A stretch of 64,000 nucleotides of DNA from Thermaurantimonas sp046299575 (GTDB taxonomy: Bacteria > Bacteroidota > Bacteroidia > Flavobacteriales > Schleiferiaceae): the NCBI RefSeq assembly GCF_046299575.1, contig NZ_JBKBHX010000002.1, forward strand, positions 186,001 to 250,000, in the 5' to 3' direction. The position numbers were made by a program, and so were the translations under genes. Under the pieces are notes generated by a model, which saw nothing but the letters and a program-made list of their open reading frames with translations, made no database searches and was not told where the DNA came from. This document shows positions 35,488 through 44,428 of this stretch, one piece after another (position 1 is the stretch's first letter; each line of letters starts with the position of its first letter).

Positions 35488-36801
35488 ATGTTTAGGCTCC
35501 TATTCTTTTTGTTTTTGTATTTTCAGGTAAATACAGTAGCTGCACAGCCATTGTACTTCCCACCGGTTACGGGCAATGTTTGGGACACCATCTCGCCCCA
35601 GTCGCTCGGCTACTGCCAGTCAAGAATCGACAGCTTATATGCCTTTCTTGAAAACAATAACACCAAAGCTTTTATCCTACTCAAAAACGGAAAAATTGTG
35701 CTTGAAAAATACTTCGGCACACATACTCAGAACACTCCCTGGCAATGGGCATCAGCAGGCAAAACAATTATGGCATTCCTTGTAGGTATTGCACGGCAGG
35801 AAGGATATCTCAACATTACAGATACAACTTCCTCTTATTTGGGTAAGGGTTGGACGAATTGTACAGCAACACAGGAAGATAAAATCACCATACGCCATCA
35901 GCTTACCATGACCACAGGTCTCGACGATGCTGTAGCCGATCCTACCTGTACGCTTGATACCTGTCTTATTTATAAAGCCGATGCCGGAACGCGTTGGGCA
36001 TATCACAATGCACCTTACACCCTCCTCGAACAGGTATTAGAAAATGCCACAGGAAAGTCCTTAAACATCTACACAAACCAGAAACTCAAAAACCTGACAG
36101 GGATGTCTGGCTCGTTTCTAACGTTTGGTTATAACAGAGTTTTTTACAGCAATGCACGAAGTATGGCCCGTTTTGGACTGTTGATGCTCAACAAAGGAAA
36201 CTGGGATGGAATTCAGATTCTGACCGACACTCTTTATTTCAATCAGATGATAAGTACCTCACAGATGCTCAATCAATCCTATGGCTACCTCTGGTGGCTA
36301 AATGGAAAGCAGAGCTACATGGTGCCAACATCGCAGATGGTGTTTCAGGGACCGCTGTTTCCAAATGCACCTTCTGATATGATCTCTGCGATGGGCAAAG
36401 GAGGTCAGTTTTTAAACATCGTACCGAGTCAGAATCTCATCTGGCTCAGGATGGGTGAAGATCCATCCAATGTGCCCGTTCCGTTTTTACTGAATAATCT
36501 TATCTGGAATTACATCAATGCCCTGCCATGTACTACCACCCACACCGAAGAGCAAAATTCCACAAATCGGAAGTTGGATGTTTTTCCCAATCCTGCAGAT
36601 GACCTATTATGTGTGAAGTCTGATATTGAAATTTCTGCAATTGAGCTTTTAAACCTTCAGGGTCAGCTTTTAATATCAAAAAATCCCAGCCTCAATGAAA
36701 TTTTTATCGATTTGAGCAAAATCAGCAAAGGAACTTATGTATTGAAAGTGTATTTTTCAGATGAAACAATGCAAATAAAAAAAATATCAGTAGTTAAGTA
36801 G
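35488..36801 (+). CDS. Serine beta-lactamase-like hydrolase with T9SS sorting tail
   Basis: About 437 residues from the ATG at 35488, which gives the signal peptide LLFFLFLYFQVNTVAAQ. The class-C-like fold has the SxxK motif in WASAGKTIMAF, a YxN-like Tyr in WAYHNAPY, and a C-terminal catalytic region with MGKGGQFLNIVPSQNL. The last 75 residues form a type IX secretion C-terminal domain: LDVFPNPADDLLCV, LLNLQGQLL and KGTYVLKVYFSD. It is therefore predicted to reach the cell surface. Substrate unknown; esterase or peptidase rather than penicillinase is likely. Confidence 0.9.
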   Translation: MFRLLFFLFLYFQVNTVAAQPLYFPPVTGNVWDTISPQSLGYCQSRIDSLYAFLENNNTKAFILLKNGKIVLEKYFGTHTQNTPWQWASAGKTIMAFLVGIARQEGYLNITDTTSSYLGKGWTNCTATQEDKITIRHQLTMTTGLDDAVADPTCTLDTCLIYKADAGTRWAYHNAPYTLLEQVLENATGKSLNIYTNQKLKNLTGMSGSFLTFGYNRVFYSNARSMARFGLLMLNKGNWDGIQILTDTLYFNQMISTSQMLNQSYGYLWWLNGKQSYMVPTSQMVFQGPLFPNAPSDMISAMGKGGQFLNIVPSQNLIWLRMGEDPSNVPVPFLLNNLIWNYINALPCTTTHTEEQNSTNRKLDVFPNPADDLLCVKSDIEISAIELLNLQGQLLISKNPSLNEIFIDLSKISKGTYVLKVYFSDETMQIKKISVVK

Positions 36802-36940
36802 CTCTTTCACATTTTCTGCCTTCATTAGTTGAGCCTTATAATTTTCAGGATTTGACCGTCTAAAAACGGAACGATTTCTCAAAAAATTTAGATGATTCAG
36901 CGAAGTACAAAAGATTGTTTAACCATTAAAACAGCAAACT

Positions 36941-37933
36941 ATGAAAGGAGGTATTACAAAAGAGGTATTTGAAGAAGCGGAAAAACAACTTCAGAAATTA
37001 TTTTTCGATGTGGAATTTCGGAAATTAATGGTATGTGATTCCGAAGGTATATTTCCTGTCAAAAACTTCAAAGCTTTAGTAAGAAAAGGAACGGATAAGG
37101 TGTTTTCCGTAGTCTCTCCGGAATATACCCTTATTACAAACAATTATGCAATCAAAATCGGGAGAGAAATATTCTCAAAATTGTTTAATGTAAATGATGT
37201 AGAAAAAATAAGGCCATATTTTGTCCGATATCCTGAAACATATAGTTATTGTCAAATCAAACTGGTTCACGAAGATGTTAATTTTAATGTTTTTGAACAA
37301 GATACCTGGCTTCCCTTCATTTACATTGCAAACAGCTATAACAAGCAGTTTGCTCTAAATTATGAAGTTGGATTTGTACGATCACTGTGCCTTAATGGTG
37401 TAGTGTTTGATAAAGAAATTATTAGTATCCGATTGCCGCACAATCAGATCAATAAACTTAATTTGGAAAATTTGAGATTTGATATGTATGATCAATTAAA
37501 ATCAAATTTTATCAATAACATCAGAAAACTTAGAGATTTTAAAGTTGAAAACAAATTTGTTATGCCGCTTGTATGCAAGATTTTTAGCCTGAATTTTAAA
37601 TCAGTTAATGAGCATAAAAACGATGATTCTTTTAATTCAACTTCTGCCGAAATAAAGGCAAATAATGATGAAGTAAAGCTAAATGAACTTAAATATGTGG
37701 TGAACAATCTAACCAATAAATATTTCCGGGAAATCGGAGATAATGCCTACGCCGTATTTAATATAGTTACAGATTTGGTTTCAAATGAACAAGAGGGTTT
37801 CAGATTGCTGAAAAAATTTAATTCTATTTCAAATTCCCTTCTTTCTCAACCGGGAAAATGGTTTGAAGAATTCTCAGAAAAGATCAGCTCACCGACTTTT
37901 AGACTCGAAGATTACTTAAAAAATGATAATTAA
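36941..37933 (+). CDS. DUF932 family protein (phage/plasmid-type)
   Basis: A 330-residue cytoplasmic protein. The core KALVRKGTDKVFSVVSPEY with ITNNYAI and, later, YIANSYNKQFALNYEVGFVR and LCLNGVVF follow the DUF932 pattern, in which a conserved SxxY and a CxNG signature recur. DUF932 genes are found on phages, plasmids and in defence regions. No function is proven. It is clearly more AT-rich than the TCA-cycle genes and marks the left side of the accessory block. Confidence 0.75.
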   Translation: MKGGITKEVFEEAEKQLQKLFFDVEFRKLMVCDSEGIFPVKNFKALVRKGTDKVFSVVSPEYTLITNNYAIKIGREIFSKLFNVNDVEKIRPYFVRYPETYSYCQIKLVHEDVNFNVFEQDTWLPFIYIANSYNKQFALNYEVGFVRSLCLNGVVFDKEIISIRLPHNQINKLNLENLRFDMYDQLKSNFINNIRKLRDFKVENKFVMPLVCKIFSLNFKSVNEHKNDDSFNSTSAEIKANNDEVKLNELKYVVNNLTNKYFREIGDNAYAVFNIVTDLVSNEQEGFRLLKKFNSISNSLLSQPGKWFEEFSEKISSPTFRLEDYLKNDN

Positions 37934-38137
37934 TACGCTTTATAAACAACTTAGCCGCAAGGTGTAGGTTCTTTAAAAGTACGAATGAAAAAACATGATG
38001 GTGTTCAATTTCTGTTGATACCGTAATTTTTATTGGTCAGAATTAGTGTCGGGAAAAAATTCAGCTTTAAAAAATTTTTATTTCAGAATATTGCTTTTTT
38101 ACAATCATTATAATTTATCATTAAATCAACACCGGAT

Positions 38138-39139
38138 ATGTCAAGAAATTACAAAAGTGTATCACACACTTTACTATTGCTTTCAATGGTGCTGACCCTT
38201 CTTATTTCGTCCTGCAGTGGATTAAAAATTTCATCCAAAACTTTTGAGCCAGACAGAGGTACATGCTATCAGCATTCATCTGACAGACGATACTCAGTAG
38301 ATGAGCTTCCCAAACCTTTTCACACTTTAGAATTTGACAGTGTGTTGTTCAACAGATTTTCGTTCAGATCGCTAAATGTGGCACATGCCATCGGTTTGAT
38401 TGACCAATTGACTGCCCTTATTCGAATCAATGAGGAACGTTCATCAAATCCTTCCTTAGAGAAAAAACTTGAAATGATACAACTCTTACAAGATATTAAT
38501 CAGAAAATTCATCGTGCATCACTCGAAATCTCTGCTGTAGCTAGCGAAATGGATTGCGAAGAAGAACGAGCTGACCAGATAGCGGCTTATTTAAAAGGAT
38601 TGGAAGATCAAACAGAAACAATGCTTACGGTAGCAGCCATAGCCGTTGGAGCAGTAGGAGCGATAGCCTCTGGAATTCTGCTGGCTGGTGGATCTGATGG
38701 AAATCTACCCGAGTTTATAGGTATAGGTGCTGGTCTTACTGAAGCAATTCTAGCTACCCGAATCCTGCGTCAGAAGAAGACTATTTATTTCTCTCATTCC
38801 AGGAATGCACTAAGTGACATTTGGACGGCCCCTCACACTTCGGCTATTTTTCCTCCATCGGTATGGTATTATCTGACTTATGAAAACCCTGCCACACAGG
38901 AAAATTCACTGCGTCAGCAGATCGTGGACAAATGGTTGGGATTCGGACAATTAGCTGACATCCGTGACAGGGATCGGGAAAAAATATACAAGCTTTTTTT
39001 TGGTGATGGCGGAATTTATACAGCCGAACAGCTGGCCAATCGCGCAAATATGTATGACCAGATTGAGGCACAGGTAAACCTGATGAAACAGGATTTAAAG
39101 CTCCTCGTCTCCGAACTTGAAAGGTTTTTAAACAAATAA
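38138..39139 (+). CDS. Unknown lipoprotein with glycine-rich membrane-like segment
   Basis: A 333-residue protein with lipoprotein signal LLLSMVLTLLISSCSG. Residues 85-165 are helical and predicted coiled-coil. Then come two glycine/alanine-rich hydrophobic stretches (VAAIAVGAVGAIASGILLAG and FIGIGAGLTEAILATRIL, near 167-210). A soluble part with SVWYYLTYENPA and a final helix complete it. I do not recognise the family. It stands alone between the DUF932 and helicase genes. The glycine pattern could insert in or oligomerise at a membrane, but this is only a guess. Confidence 0.75.
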   Translation: MSRNYKSVSHTLLLLSMVLTLLISSCSGLKISSKTFEPDRGTCYQHSSDRRYSVDELPKPFHTLEFDSVLFNRFSFRSLNVAHAIGLIDQLTALIRINEERSSNPSLEKKLEMIQLLQDINQKIHRASLEISAVASEMDCEEERADQIAAYLKGLEDQTETMLTVAAIAVGAVGAIASGILLAGGSDGNLPEFIGIGAGLTEAILATRILRQKKTIYFSHSRNALSDIWTAPHTSAIFPPSVWYYLTYENPATQENSLRQQIVDKWLGFGQLADIRDRDREKIYKLFFGDGGIYTAEQLANRANMYDQIEAQVNLMKQDLKLLVSELERFLNK

Positions 39140-39583
39140 TTGCTGCTTAATGACAGCTTAGCCGGATAATATGCGACTCTTCCCGGCTCGGGTGCTAAAG
39201 TAAATCTGTCTAAATTCCTGTAAGCTTACTCATCTCAGGAATTCACTTCGCAATCGAATGACCTGATTGTCTGAATAGCCGGAATCAATACATAGATCTG
39301 ATGATATCTCTGATAAAATTATCCTGAAATAGTATGGAGAAACATTTGATCATCGTCTGAAGCAATTTGAACTTTCCGGATTTTCATTTTTAGGGTGAAT
39401 GTAAAATATTGTCCGAATTGAATTAAAAAATAAAATATTTTCCGTCCTGTTTCTTTGATTTTTTACTTTTACTTCTTAACAAGCAAAATCGACTATATAA
39501 AGTAATCAGTACGGTCGGTTTTTATTAATATTATGTGAGTATGCTGAAAATCAGCGGAACCATAAATTTCTAACATTTAAAAT
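39140..39583 (+). other. 444-base gap upstream of the helicase
   Basis: No gene or tRNA seen. It contains a 14-base direct repeat differing at one base (TAAAATATTGTCCG at 39402-39415 and TAAAATATTTTCCG at 39431-39444), spaced 29 bases start to start. That could be a tandem operator for the helicase gene, though the sequence is AT-rich. No complete consensus promoter was found. Confidence 0.5.
39402..39444 (+). repeat. Tandem direct repeat TAAAATATTkTCCG
   Basis: Two 14-base copies (39402-39415, 39431-39444), 13 of 14 identical, about 140 bases before the helicase start. The start-to-start distance is 29 bases, close to three helical turns, which fits two regulator sites on one DNA face. It may also be chance in AT-rich DNA. 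Confidence 0.4.
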
Positions 39584-42500
39584 ATGCCAACAAAATTTTT
39601 CACCAACAGTGACGACAATACACTGATCAAAAAATTTGAAGGAATCTTTACGTACAATCCAAACATACATTATTTCGATGCCCTGGTGGGGTATCTGCGT
39701 GCTTCGGGCTATTTTCGTTTACGCCCATTCCTCGAAAAGGTACCTAAAATCAGAATTCTGGTGGGTATCAATGTTGATAAACTCATTGAAGAGGCTCACC
39801 GAAGAGGCCTTGACTTTTTTAGAAATGTTGAAAAAACAAAATCGGGATTTATTGAAGAAATCAAAAGCGATATTGGGCAGGCTGACTATGATAAAAATGT
39901 AGAAGTCGGTATTATCCAATTCATTGAAGATATCATTGAAAAAAAGATTGAAATCAGAGCGCATCCTGCTAAACGCATTCACGCAAAAGTTTACATTTTC
40001 AGGCCTGAACCCTTTAACGAACATACACCAGCCGCTGTCATCACTGGTTCATCGAATATGACCGATGCCGGCTTGGGTAGTGGCAGTACGTATAATTATG
40101 AGTTCAACGTTCAGCTCAATGATTATGAAGATGTGGTTTTTGCTACAGAAGAATTTGAAAAACTTTGGTCAGAGGCTGTAGAAATACTCCCCACAGATGT
40201 ACAGAAATTAACGAAAGAAACTCACCTGAACGACGAGGTTACTCCTTTTGAAATTTACATAAAGCTACTGATTGAATTCTTTGGAAAAAACGTAGATTTT
40301 GAGGACTACTCTTCGGGGTTTTTGCCTGATAATTTTAAAAAGTTGTCATATCAGATCGATGCAGTCAATGAGGGCTTCAATATGCTGATGAAACATAACG
40401 GATTTTTTCTCTCCGACGTCGTCGGTCTGGGTAAGACAGTAATTGCTACCATGATTGCCAGAAAATTTCTGCTACAGAATGGTACAGAAAATACTAAAAT
40501 ACTGGTAGTATATCCTCCAGCTGTGGAAAAAAACTGGAAGAACACCTTCAGAATGTTTAACATTGACAAATACACGAAATTTATCACTAATGGAAGTTTA
40601 CACAAGATCCTTGAAGGTCATCAGGATTACTGGAATAAGGAAGAGTACGACCTGATCATCGTAGATGAAGCACACAAATTCAGAAACCACACCACGGGCG
40701 CCTTTCAGAATCTGCAGTTGATCTGCAAGAGCCCGAGAAAAAACAAGGGATTGATCGAAGGGCCACAGAAAAAAGTTATTCTGGTATCGGCCACACCACT
40801 CAACAACAAACCAGAAGATATTTTCTACCAGATTCAGATGTTTCAGGATGTACGGCAATCTACTCTGCCTAAAACCAACTTAACCTCATTTTTTGCACCC
40901 CTGGTAGAACAGTACAAAAAACTCAGGTACAACGACGAGTTAGACATTGAAACACTACGCAAGATTTATGGTCAGATTCGCAAAAACATCATTGAGCCCA
41001 TCACTATCAGAAGAACCAGGAAAGATCTGGAGAATATTCCTGAATACTTAAATGACCTGAAAGCTCAGGGTATTATATTTCCAAGAGTAGAGCCCCCACA
41101 GAAGATAGAATATCTAATGGATAATACTTTGAATGAGCTCTTTCATAAAACAGTTTCATATCTAACGGAAGAAGATAAGCTTTCCTACGCCCGCTATCAG
41201 GCTATTGCCGGATTAAAATCAGAAGTGGCTCAGGGACTGTATGAGCGGGCAGAGTTGGTTTCAAAAAGCCTGGCGTTTATCATGAAAACCATGCTGATCA
41301 AGCGCCTGGAAAGCAGTTTTTATGCCTTTAAAATTTCACTATCTGCCTTCACAAGGGCCACCGGACGAATGATAGAAATGTTTGAAAAAGACAAAATATA
41401 CATAGCACCTGACCTCGACATCAATAAACTTCTAGACAAAGGTTGGAGCGATGAGGACATCGAAAGAGAAATTGAACGACTTAGCGAAGAAAACCCTAAA
41501 AACAAGGTATTCAGGGCATCCGATTTCAAACCGGAGTTTATCGAAAATTTGAAAAAAGATAAAATTCTCCTTGATGAACTCTTGAATTCGTGGAAGCAAA
41601 TTAACTACGATCCGAAACTCGACGTGTTTTTAAACCGCCTGGAAGAAAAATTTCTCGACAGTAGTATCAACACAGAAGGCAAACTTGTCATTTTCACAGA
41701 GTCAAAGGACACATCCGATTATCTCAGACAAAAACTGGAAGACAAACTCGGAAGAGCCGATGTGCTCACCGTATCATCTGAAAATCGCAGTGAACTCCAC
41801 GAAACCATAGTGGAAAATTTTGATGCGAATCTTGATCCGAAAAGTCAAAAAAATGATTTCAACATTATCATCACTACTGAGGTATTGGCTGAGGGGGTAA
41901 ACCTGCATCGCTCCAATGTGATCGTTCATTACGATACTCCCTGGAATTCCACCCGTCTCTTACAACGCATAGGCCGCGTTAACCGTATCGGAACCAAAGC
42001 AGATGCCATCTACAATTTTGTGTTTTATCCCTCAGCCCAAGGTGATTCTCAAATCAATCTGAACAAAACGGCACTAATGAAAATTCAGGCCTTCCATACC
42101 GCTTTTGGGGAAGACAATCAGGTGTACTCAGAGCAAGAAGTACTTGACGAAGTAAAACTCTTTAACAATCAAGCCATACGCGAAGAAGAGGACGAACGTC
42201 TTAAATATCTCTATTTCCTGCGCAGATTTAAAAAAGAAAACAAAGCATGGTTTGAGAAAATTAAAAATCTGCCTTTAAAGTCCAGAACCGGAAGAAATTC
42301 GGAGATCATTGGTAAACCAGTGTTAAAAAACGGAACAGCAGTATTCCTAAAAACCAGCCGGAAACTCGAATTCTATTGGGTGAACAGCGATAACCAACCC
42401 CTGGAAATTACCCCGCTCGAGGCATTCAGAATCTTTGAAGCCGATTTAAATGAATTGCCTTTCAAACTCATTGATGATCACCACATTCATGTAGCTGCAG

Positions 42501-42862
42501 CCATTAAGCACTTTGTCTCGATTCAGCAGGATGAAGCGGCTAGTCAGTCTGACCCCGGGGCTTTAGGCGGAGTGGCACAAAGAGCAAAAAAATTTTTGTC
42601 AGATATCTCAAAACACGCCGGTGTAACAGAATCTCAAAAAGTTTACATCCGAAAATTGATCGGGTTAATAGATATCGGTAAGTATACTAACCTTCCAACT
42701 GAAATAGACCGCCTTCAGAAGAAAAAACCTAATCTGAACGTAGCGTTGTCAGAAATAGAAAGAATTAGCAAAAAATATGTTGCCGATGAAGCAGATGTCC
42801 ATAAAGAGCAGAAAGATGAAGCAGAAAAACCCATTCTGATTATTTCAGAATCTTTTGAATGA
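39584..42862 (+). CDS. Phospholipase-D/SNF2-type helicase fusion, defence-associated
   Basis: A 1092-residue protein. Residues 1-210 are a PLD-like nuclease domain with the HxK motif in RIHAKVYIF and GSSNMTDAGLG. Residues 270-880 are a SNF2-type SF2 helicase: Walker A SDVVGLGKTVIATM, motif II LIIVDEAHKFRN, motif III VSATPLNN, and motif VI LLQRIGRVNRIG. The remaining C-terminal part is unassigned. Fusions of this kind occur in restriction-like loci next to adenine methyltransferases; here the methyltransferase follows after YhcG. It is not a DISARM gene set as far as I can see. Confidence 0.9.
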   Translation: MPTKFFTNSDDNTLIKKFEGIFTYNPNIHYFDALVGYLRASGYFRLRPFLEKVPKIRILVGINVDKLIEEAHRRGLDFFRNVEKTKSGFIEEIKSDIGQADYDKNVEVGIIQFIEDIIEKKIEIRAHPAKRIHAKVYIFRPEPFNEHTPAAVITGSSNMTDAGLGSGSTYNYEFNVQLNDYEDVVFATEEFEKLWSEAVEILPTDVQKLTKETHLNDEVTPFEIYIKLLIEFFGKNVDFEDYSSGFLPDNFKKLSYQIDAVNEGFNMLMKHNGFFLSDVVGLGKTVIATMIARKFLLQNGTENTKILVVYPPAVEKNWKNTFRMFNIDKYTKFITNGSLHKILEGHQDYWNKEEYDLIIVDEAHKFRNHTTGAFQNLQLICKSPRKNKGLIEGPQKKVILVSATPLNNKPEDIFYQIQMFQDVRQSTLPKTNLTSFFAPLVEQYKKLRYNDELDIETLRKIYGQIRKNIIEPITIRRTRKDLENIPEYLNDLKAQGIIFPRVEPPQKIEYLMDNTLNELFHKTVSYLTEEDKLSYARYQAIAGLKSEVAQGLYERAELVSKSLAFIMKTMLIKRLESSFYAFKISLSAFTRATGRMIEMFEKDKIYIAPDLDINKLLDKGWSDEDIEREIERLSEENPKNKVFRASDFKPEFIENLKKDKILLDELLNSWKQINYDPKLDVFLNRLEEKFLDSSINTEGKLVIFTESKDTSDYLRQKLEDKLGRADVLTVSSENRSELHETIVENFDANLDPKSQKNDFNIIITTEVLAEGVNLHRSNVIVHYDTPWNSTRLLQRIGRVNRIGTKADAIYNFVFYPSAQGDSQINLNKTALMKIQAFHTAFGEDNQVYSEQEVLDEVKLFNNQAIREEEDERLKYLYFLRRFKKENKAWFEKIKNLPLKSRTGRNSEIIGKPVLKNGTAVFLKTSRKLEFYWVNSDNQPLEITPLEAFRIFEADLNELPFKLIDDHHIHVAAAIKHFVSIQQDEAASQSDPGALGGVAQRAKKFLSDISKHAGVTESQKVYIRKLIGLIDIGKYTNLPTEIDRLQKKKPNLNVALSEIERISKKYVADEADVHKEQKDEAEKPILIISESFE

Positions 42863-42914
42863 TGGAGTATGCATTTGAAGGAGTTAAGCTAAAAGCTATG
42901 AATAATACAAATAA

Positions 42915-42932
42915 GCACGAATCTATTCGTGC
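42915..42932 (+). repeat. Small palindrome GCACGAAT-CT-ATTCGTGC
   Basis: A perfect 8-bp inverted repeat with a 2-base loop. The bases ATTCGTGC plus the following CTTCGTTGC resemble the right half of the larger palindrome at 43164-43200, so it may be a degraded copy of the same element. Confidence 0.55.
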
Positions 42933-43163
42933 CTTCGTTGCAACTAAAATCAAATCATTTATATGTTATAATTAAAATGGAAAATCAAATCTTTGAAAAA
43001 GATCTATTTATTTTATTTTACAAAAATTATGGGCTTATTTATTGACAAAATAAAAATAAAAAACATTAAACGATTGATAATCAATAAGTTTTATTTGACA
43101 AAATGTGGGGTAAAAAATCCTCGATTGTCAATAATTCGTAAAATAAAAAGGGAAAATATTGAA

Positions 43164-43200
43164 CCACGAATACACACGAATTTCATTCGTGCATTCGTGG
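43164..43200 (+). repeat. REP-like palindrome, left copy
   Basis: CCACGAAT (43164-43171) pairs with ATTCGTGG (43193-43200), and an inner CACGAAT (43175-43181) pairs with ATTCGTG (43185-43191) around a 3-base loop. It ends 19 bases before the YhcG start. A same-orientation second copy lies at 49345-49392 on the far side of the block. Confidence 0.8.
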
Positions 43201-43219
43201 CAAATAAATAAAATTATTT

Positions 43220-44239
43220 ATGAATCTTGAGAAATCGCAAATAGAGTTTATCGCTGCCATTAAGCAAAAAATCCGGCAAGCCCAATACGAGGCACTCAAA
43301 GCCGTTAACGTGCAACTCATCAACTTGTATTGGGAAATTGGAAAATCCATAGCCGAAAAACAATCGGAAAGCTGGGGAAAAGCCATTGTGCCCACCCTAT
43401 CCAAAGAACTGCAGGCCGAATTTCCGGGTATGAGCGGTTTTTCTACCACAAACTTATGGCTGATGGCGCAGTTTTATACTGAATATCACCAAGATGAAAA
43501 TCTCCAACCACTGGTTGGAGAAATTAGTTGGTCAAAACACATAGTTATTTTAAATAAATGCTCGAATAGCTTAGAGCGTAAATTCTACATCCTGGCTACC
43601 AAAAAGTTCGGATGGTCGAAAAATGTACTTATTCATCAAATAGAAAACAAAACCTACGAAAAATACCTGCTCAACCAAACCAATTTTGAGCAAACACTGC
43701 CCGAATCCCTCAAAAGTCAAGCCGTGCTTGCTATTAAAGACGAATATACCTTCGACTTCCTGGAACTTTCAGCACAACATTCGGAGCGGGAACTGGAAAA
43801 TGCCCTTATTCAAAACATTCGTAATTTTTTGCTCGAAATGGGGCCTCAGTTTTCATTTATAGGCCATCAATATAAATTACAGGTTGAAGACAAGGAGTAT
43901 TTCATTGACCTCTTGCTCTATCACCGCAGGTTGCAATGCCTCGTAGCCGTAGAATTAAAAGTGGGAGAATTTTTACCCGAATACAAAGGCAAAATGGAAT
44001 TTTATTTATCGGTGTTGAACGATACCCTAAAACTTCCCCACGAAAACGACAGCATCGGCATCATCATTTGCAAAGAAAAAAACCGTACTATTGTAGAGTA
44101 TTCGCTCAAAACATCCATGCAACCCATCGGGGTGGCTACCTACACACTAACTCAACATTTGCCCGAAAAATACCAAAACCTGTTGCCAAGCAGCAGCGAA
44201 ATAAGCGATAAAATCAATAAATATTTTAGCAAATTATGA
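43220..44239 (+). CDS. YhcG/DUF1016 PD-(D/E)xK nuclease
   Basis: A 339-residue protein with the DUF1016 architecture. The N-terminal half has VQLINLYWEIGKSIAEKQ and LSKELQAEFPGMSGFSTTNL. The C-terminal PD-(D/E)xK domain has YFIDLLLYHRRLQCLVAVELK, in which FIDL and the ExK (ELK) supply catalytic residues. DUF1016/YhcG proteins occur in restriction and other mobile defence loci. Its TGA overlaps the ATG of the methyltransferase's first segment (ATGA, 44236-44239), so it is translationally coupled to that gene. Confidence 0.93.
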   Translation: MNLEKSQIEFIAAIKQKIRQAQYEALKAVNVQLINLYWEIGKSIAEKQSESWGKAIVPTLSKELQAEFPGMSGFSTTNLWLMAQFYTEYHQDENLQPLVGEISWSKHIVILNKCSNSLERKFYILATKKFGWSKNVLIHQIENKTYEKYLLNQTNFEQTLPESLKSQAVLAIKDEYTFDFLELSAQHSERELENALIQNIRNFLLEMGPQFSFIGHQYKLQVEDKEYFIDLLLYHRRLQCLVAVELKVGEFLPEYKGKMEFYLSVLNDTLKLPHENDSIGIIICKEKNRTIVEYSLKTSMQPIGVATYTLTQHLPEKYQNLLPSSSEISDKINKYFSKL

Positions 44240-44415
44240 CCAAAGAAAAAATTTTTCAACTTTTTCAGCAGCCCTATAACCAAGCCCAATGGAAACAATT
44301 TCTGGGCGAAACTTTTACCCATGCCCGCCTGTTGGCAACACCCGAAACTCTTGCTGGCATTGACACGAATGTAGCAAGCAACGGGACATATTGTTCTAAA
44401 CGAAAACGGCATTGA
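44236..44415 (+). pseudogene. N-terminal segment (59 codons) of the methyltransferase, cut off by a frameshift
   Basis: The ATG at 44236 overlaps the YhcG stop. The frame reads MTKEKIFQLFQQPYNQAQW then LAGIDTNVASNG and ends at TGA 44413-44415. The next frame continues without a gap as GHIVLNENGIERYIAVYEVK. Removing one base from the GGG at 44383-44385 joins the two as NVASNGHIVLNENG. This looks like the true start of the Eco57I-type gene, separated by a one-base insertion. It could be a sequence error, a phase switch or real inactivation. Confidence 0.8.
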
Positions 44416-44428
44416 ACGCTACATTGCC

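Larger units (their letters stand above)
42863..43219 (+). other. Gap between helicase and YhcG, with palindromes
   Basis: About 357 AT-rich bases. No credible gene (a 72-codon frame inside is rejected). It holds a perfect 8-bp palindrome GCACGAAT/ATTCGTGC (42915-42932) and the larger palindrome at 43164-43200 that recurs at 49345-49392. Confidence 0.6.

Noticed and set aside
42993..43211. A 72-codon open frame in the gap before YhcG
   Set aside because: Its sequence is lysine/isoleucine-rich translation of AT-rich DNA, and its 3' end runs through the palindrome. It has no ribosome site or motif.
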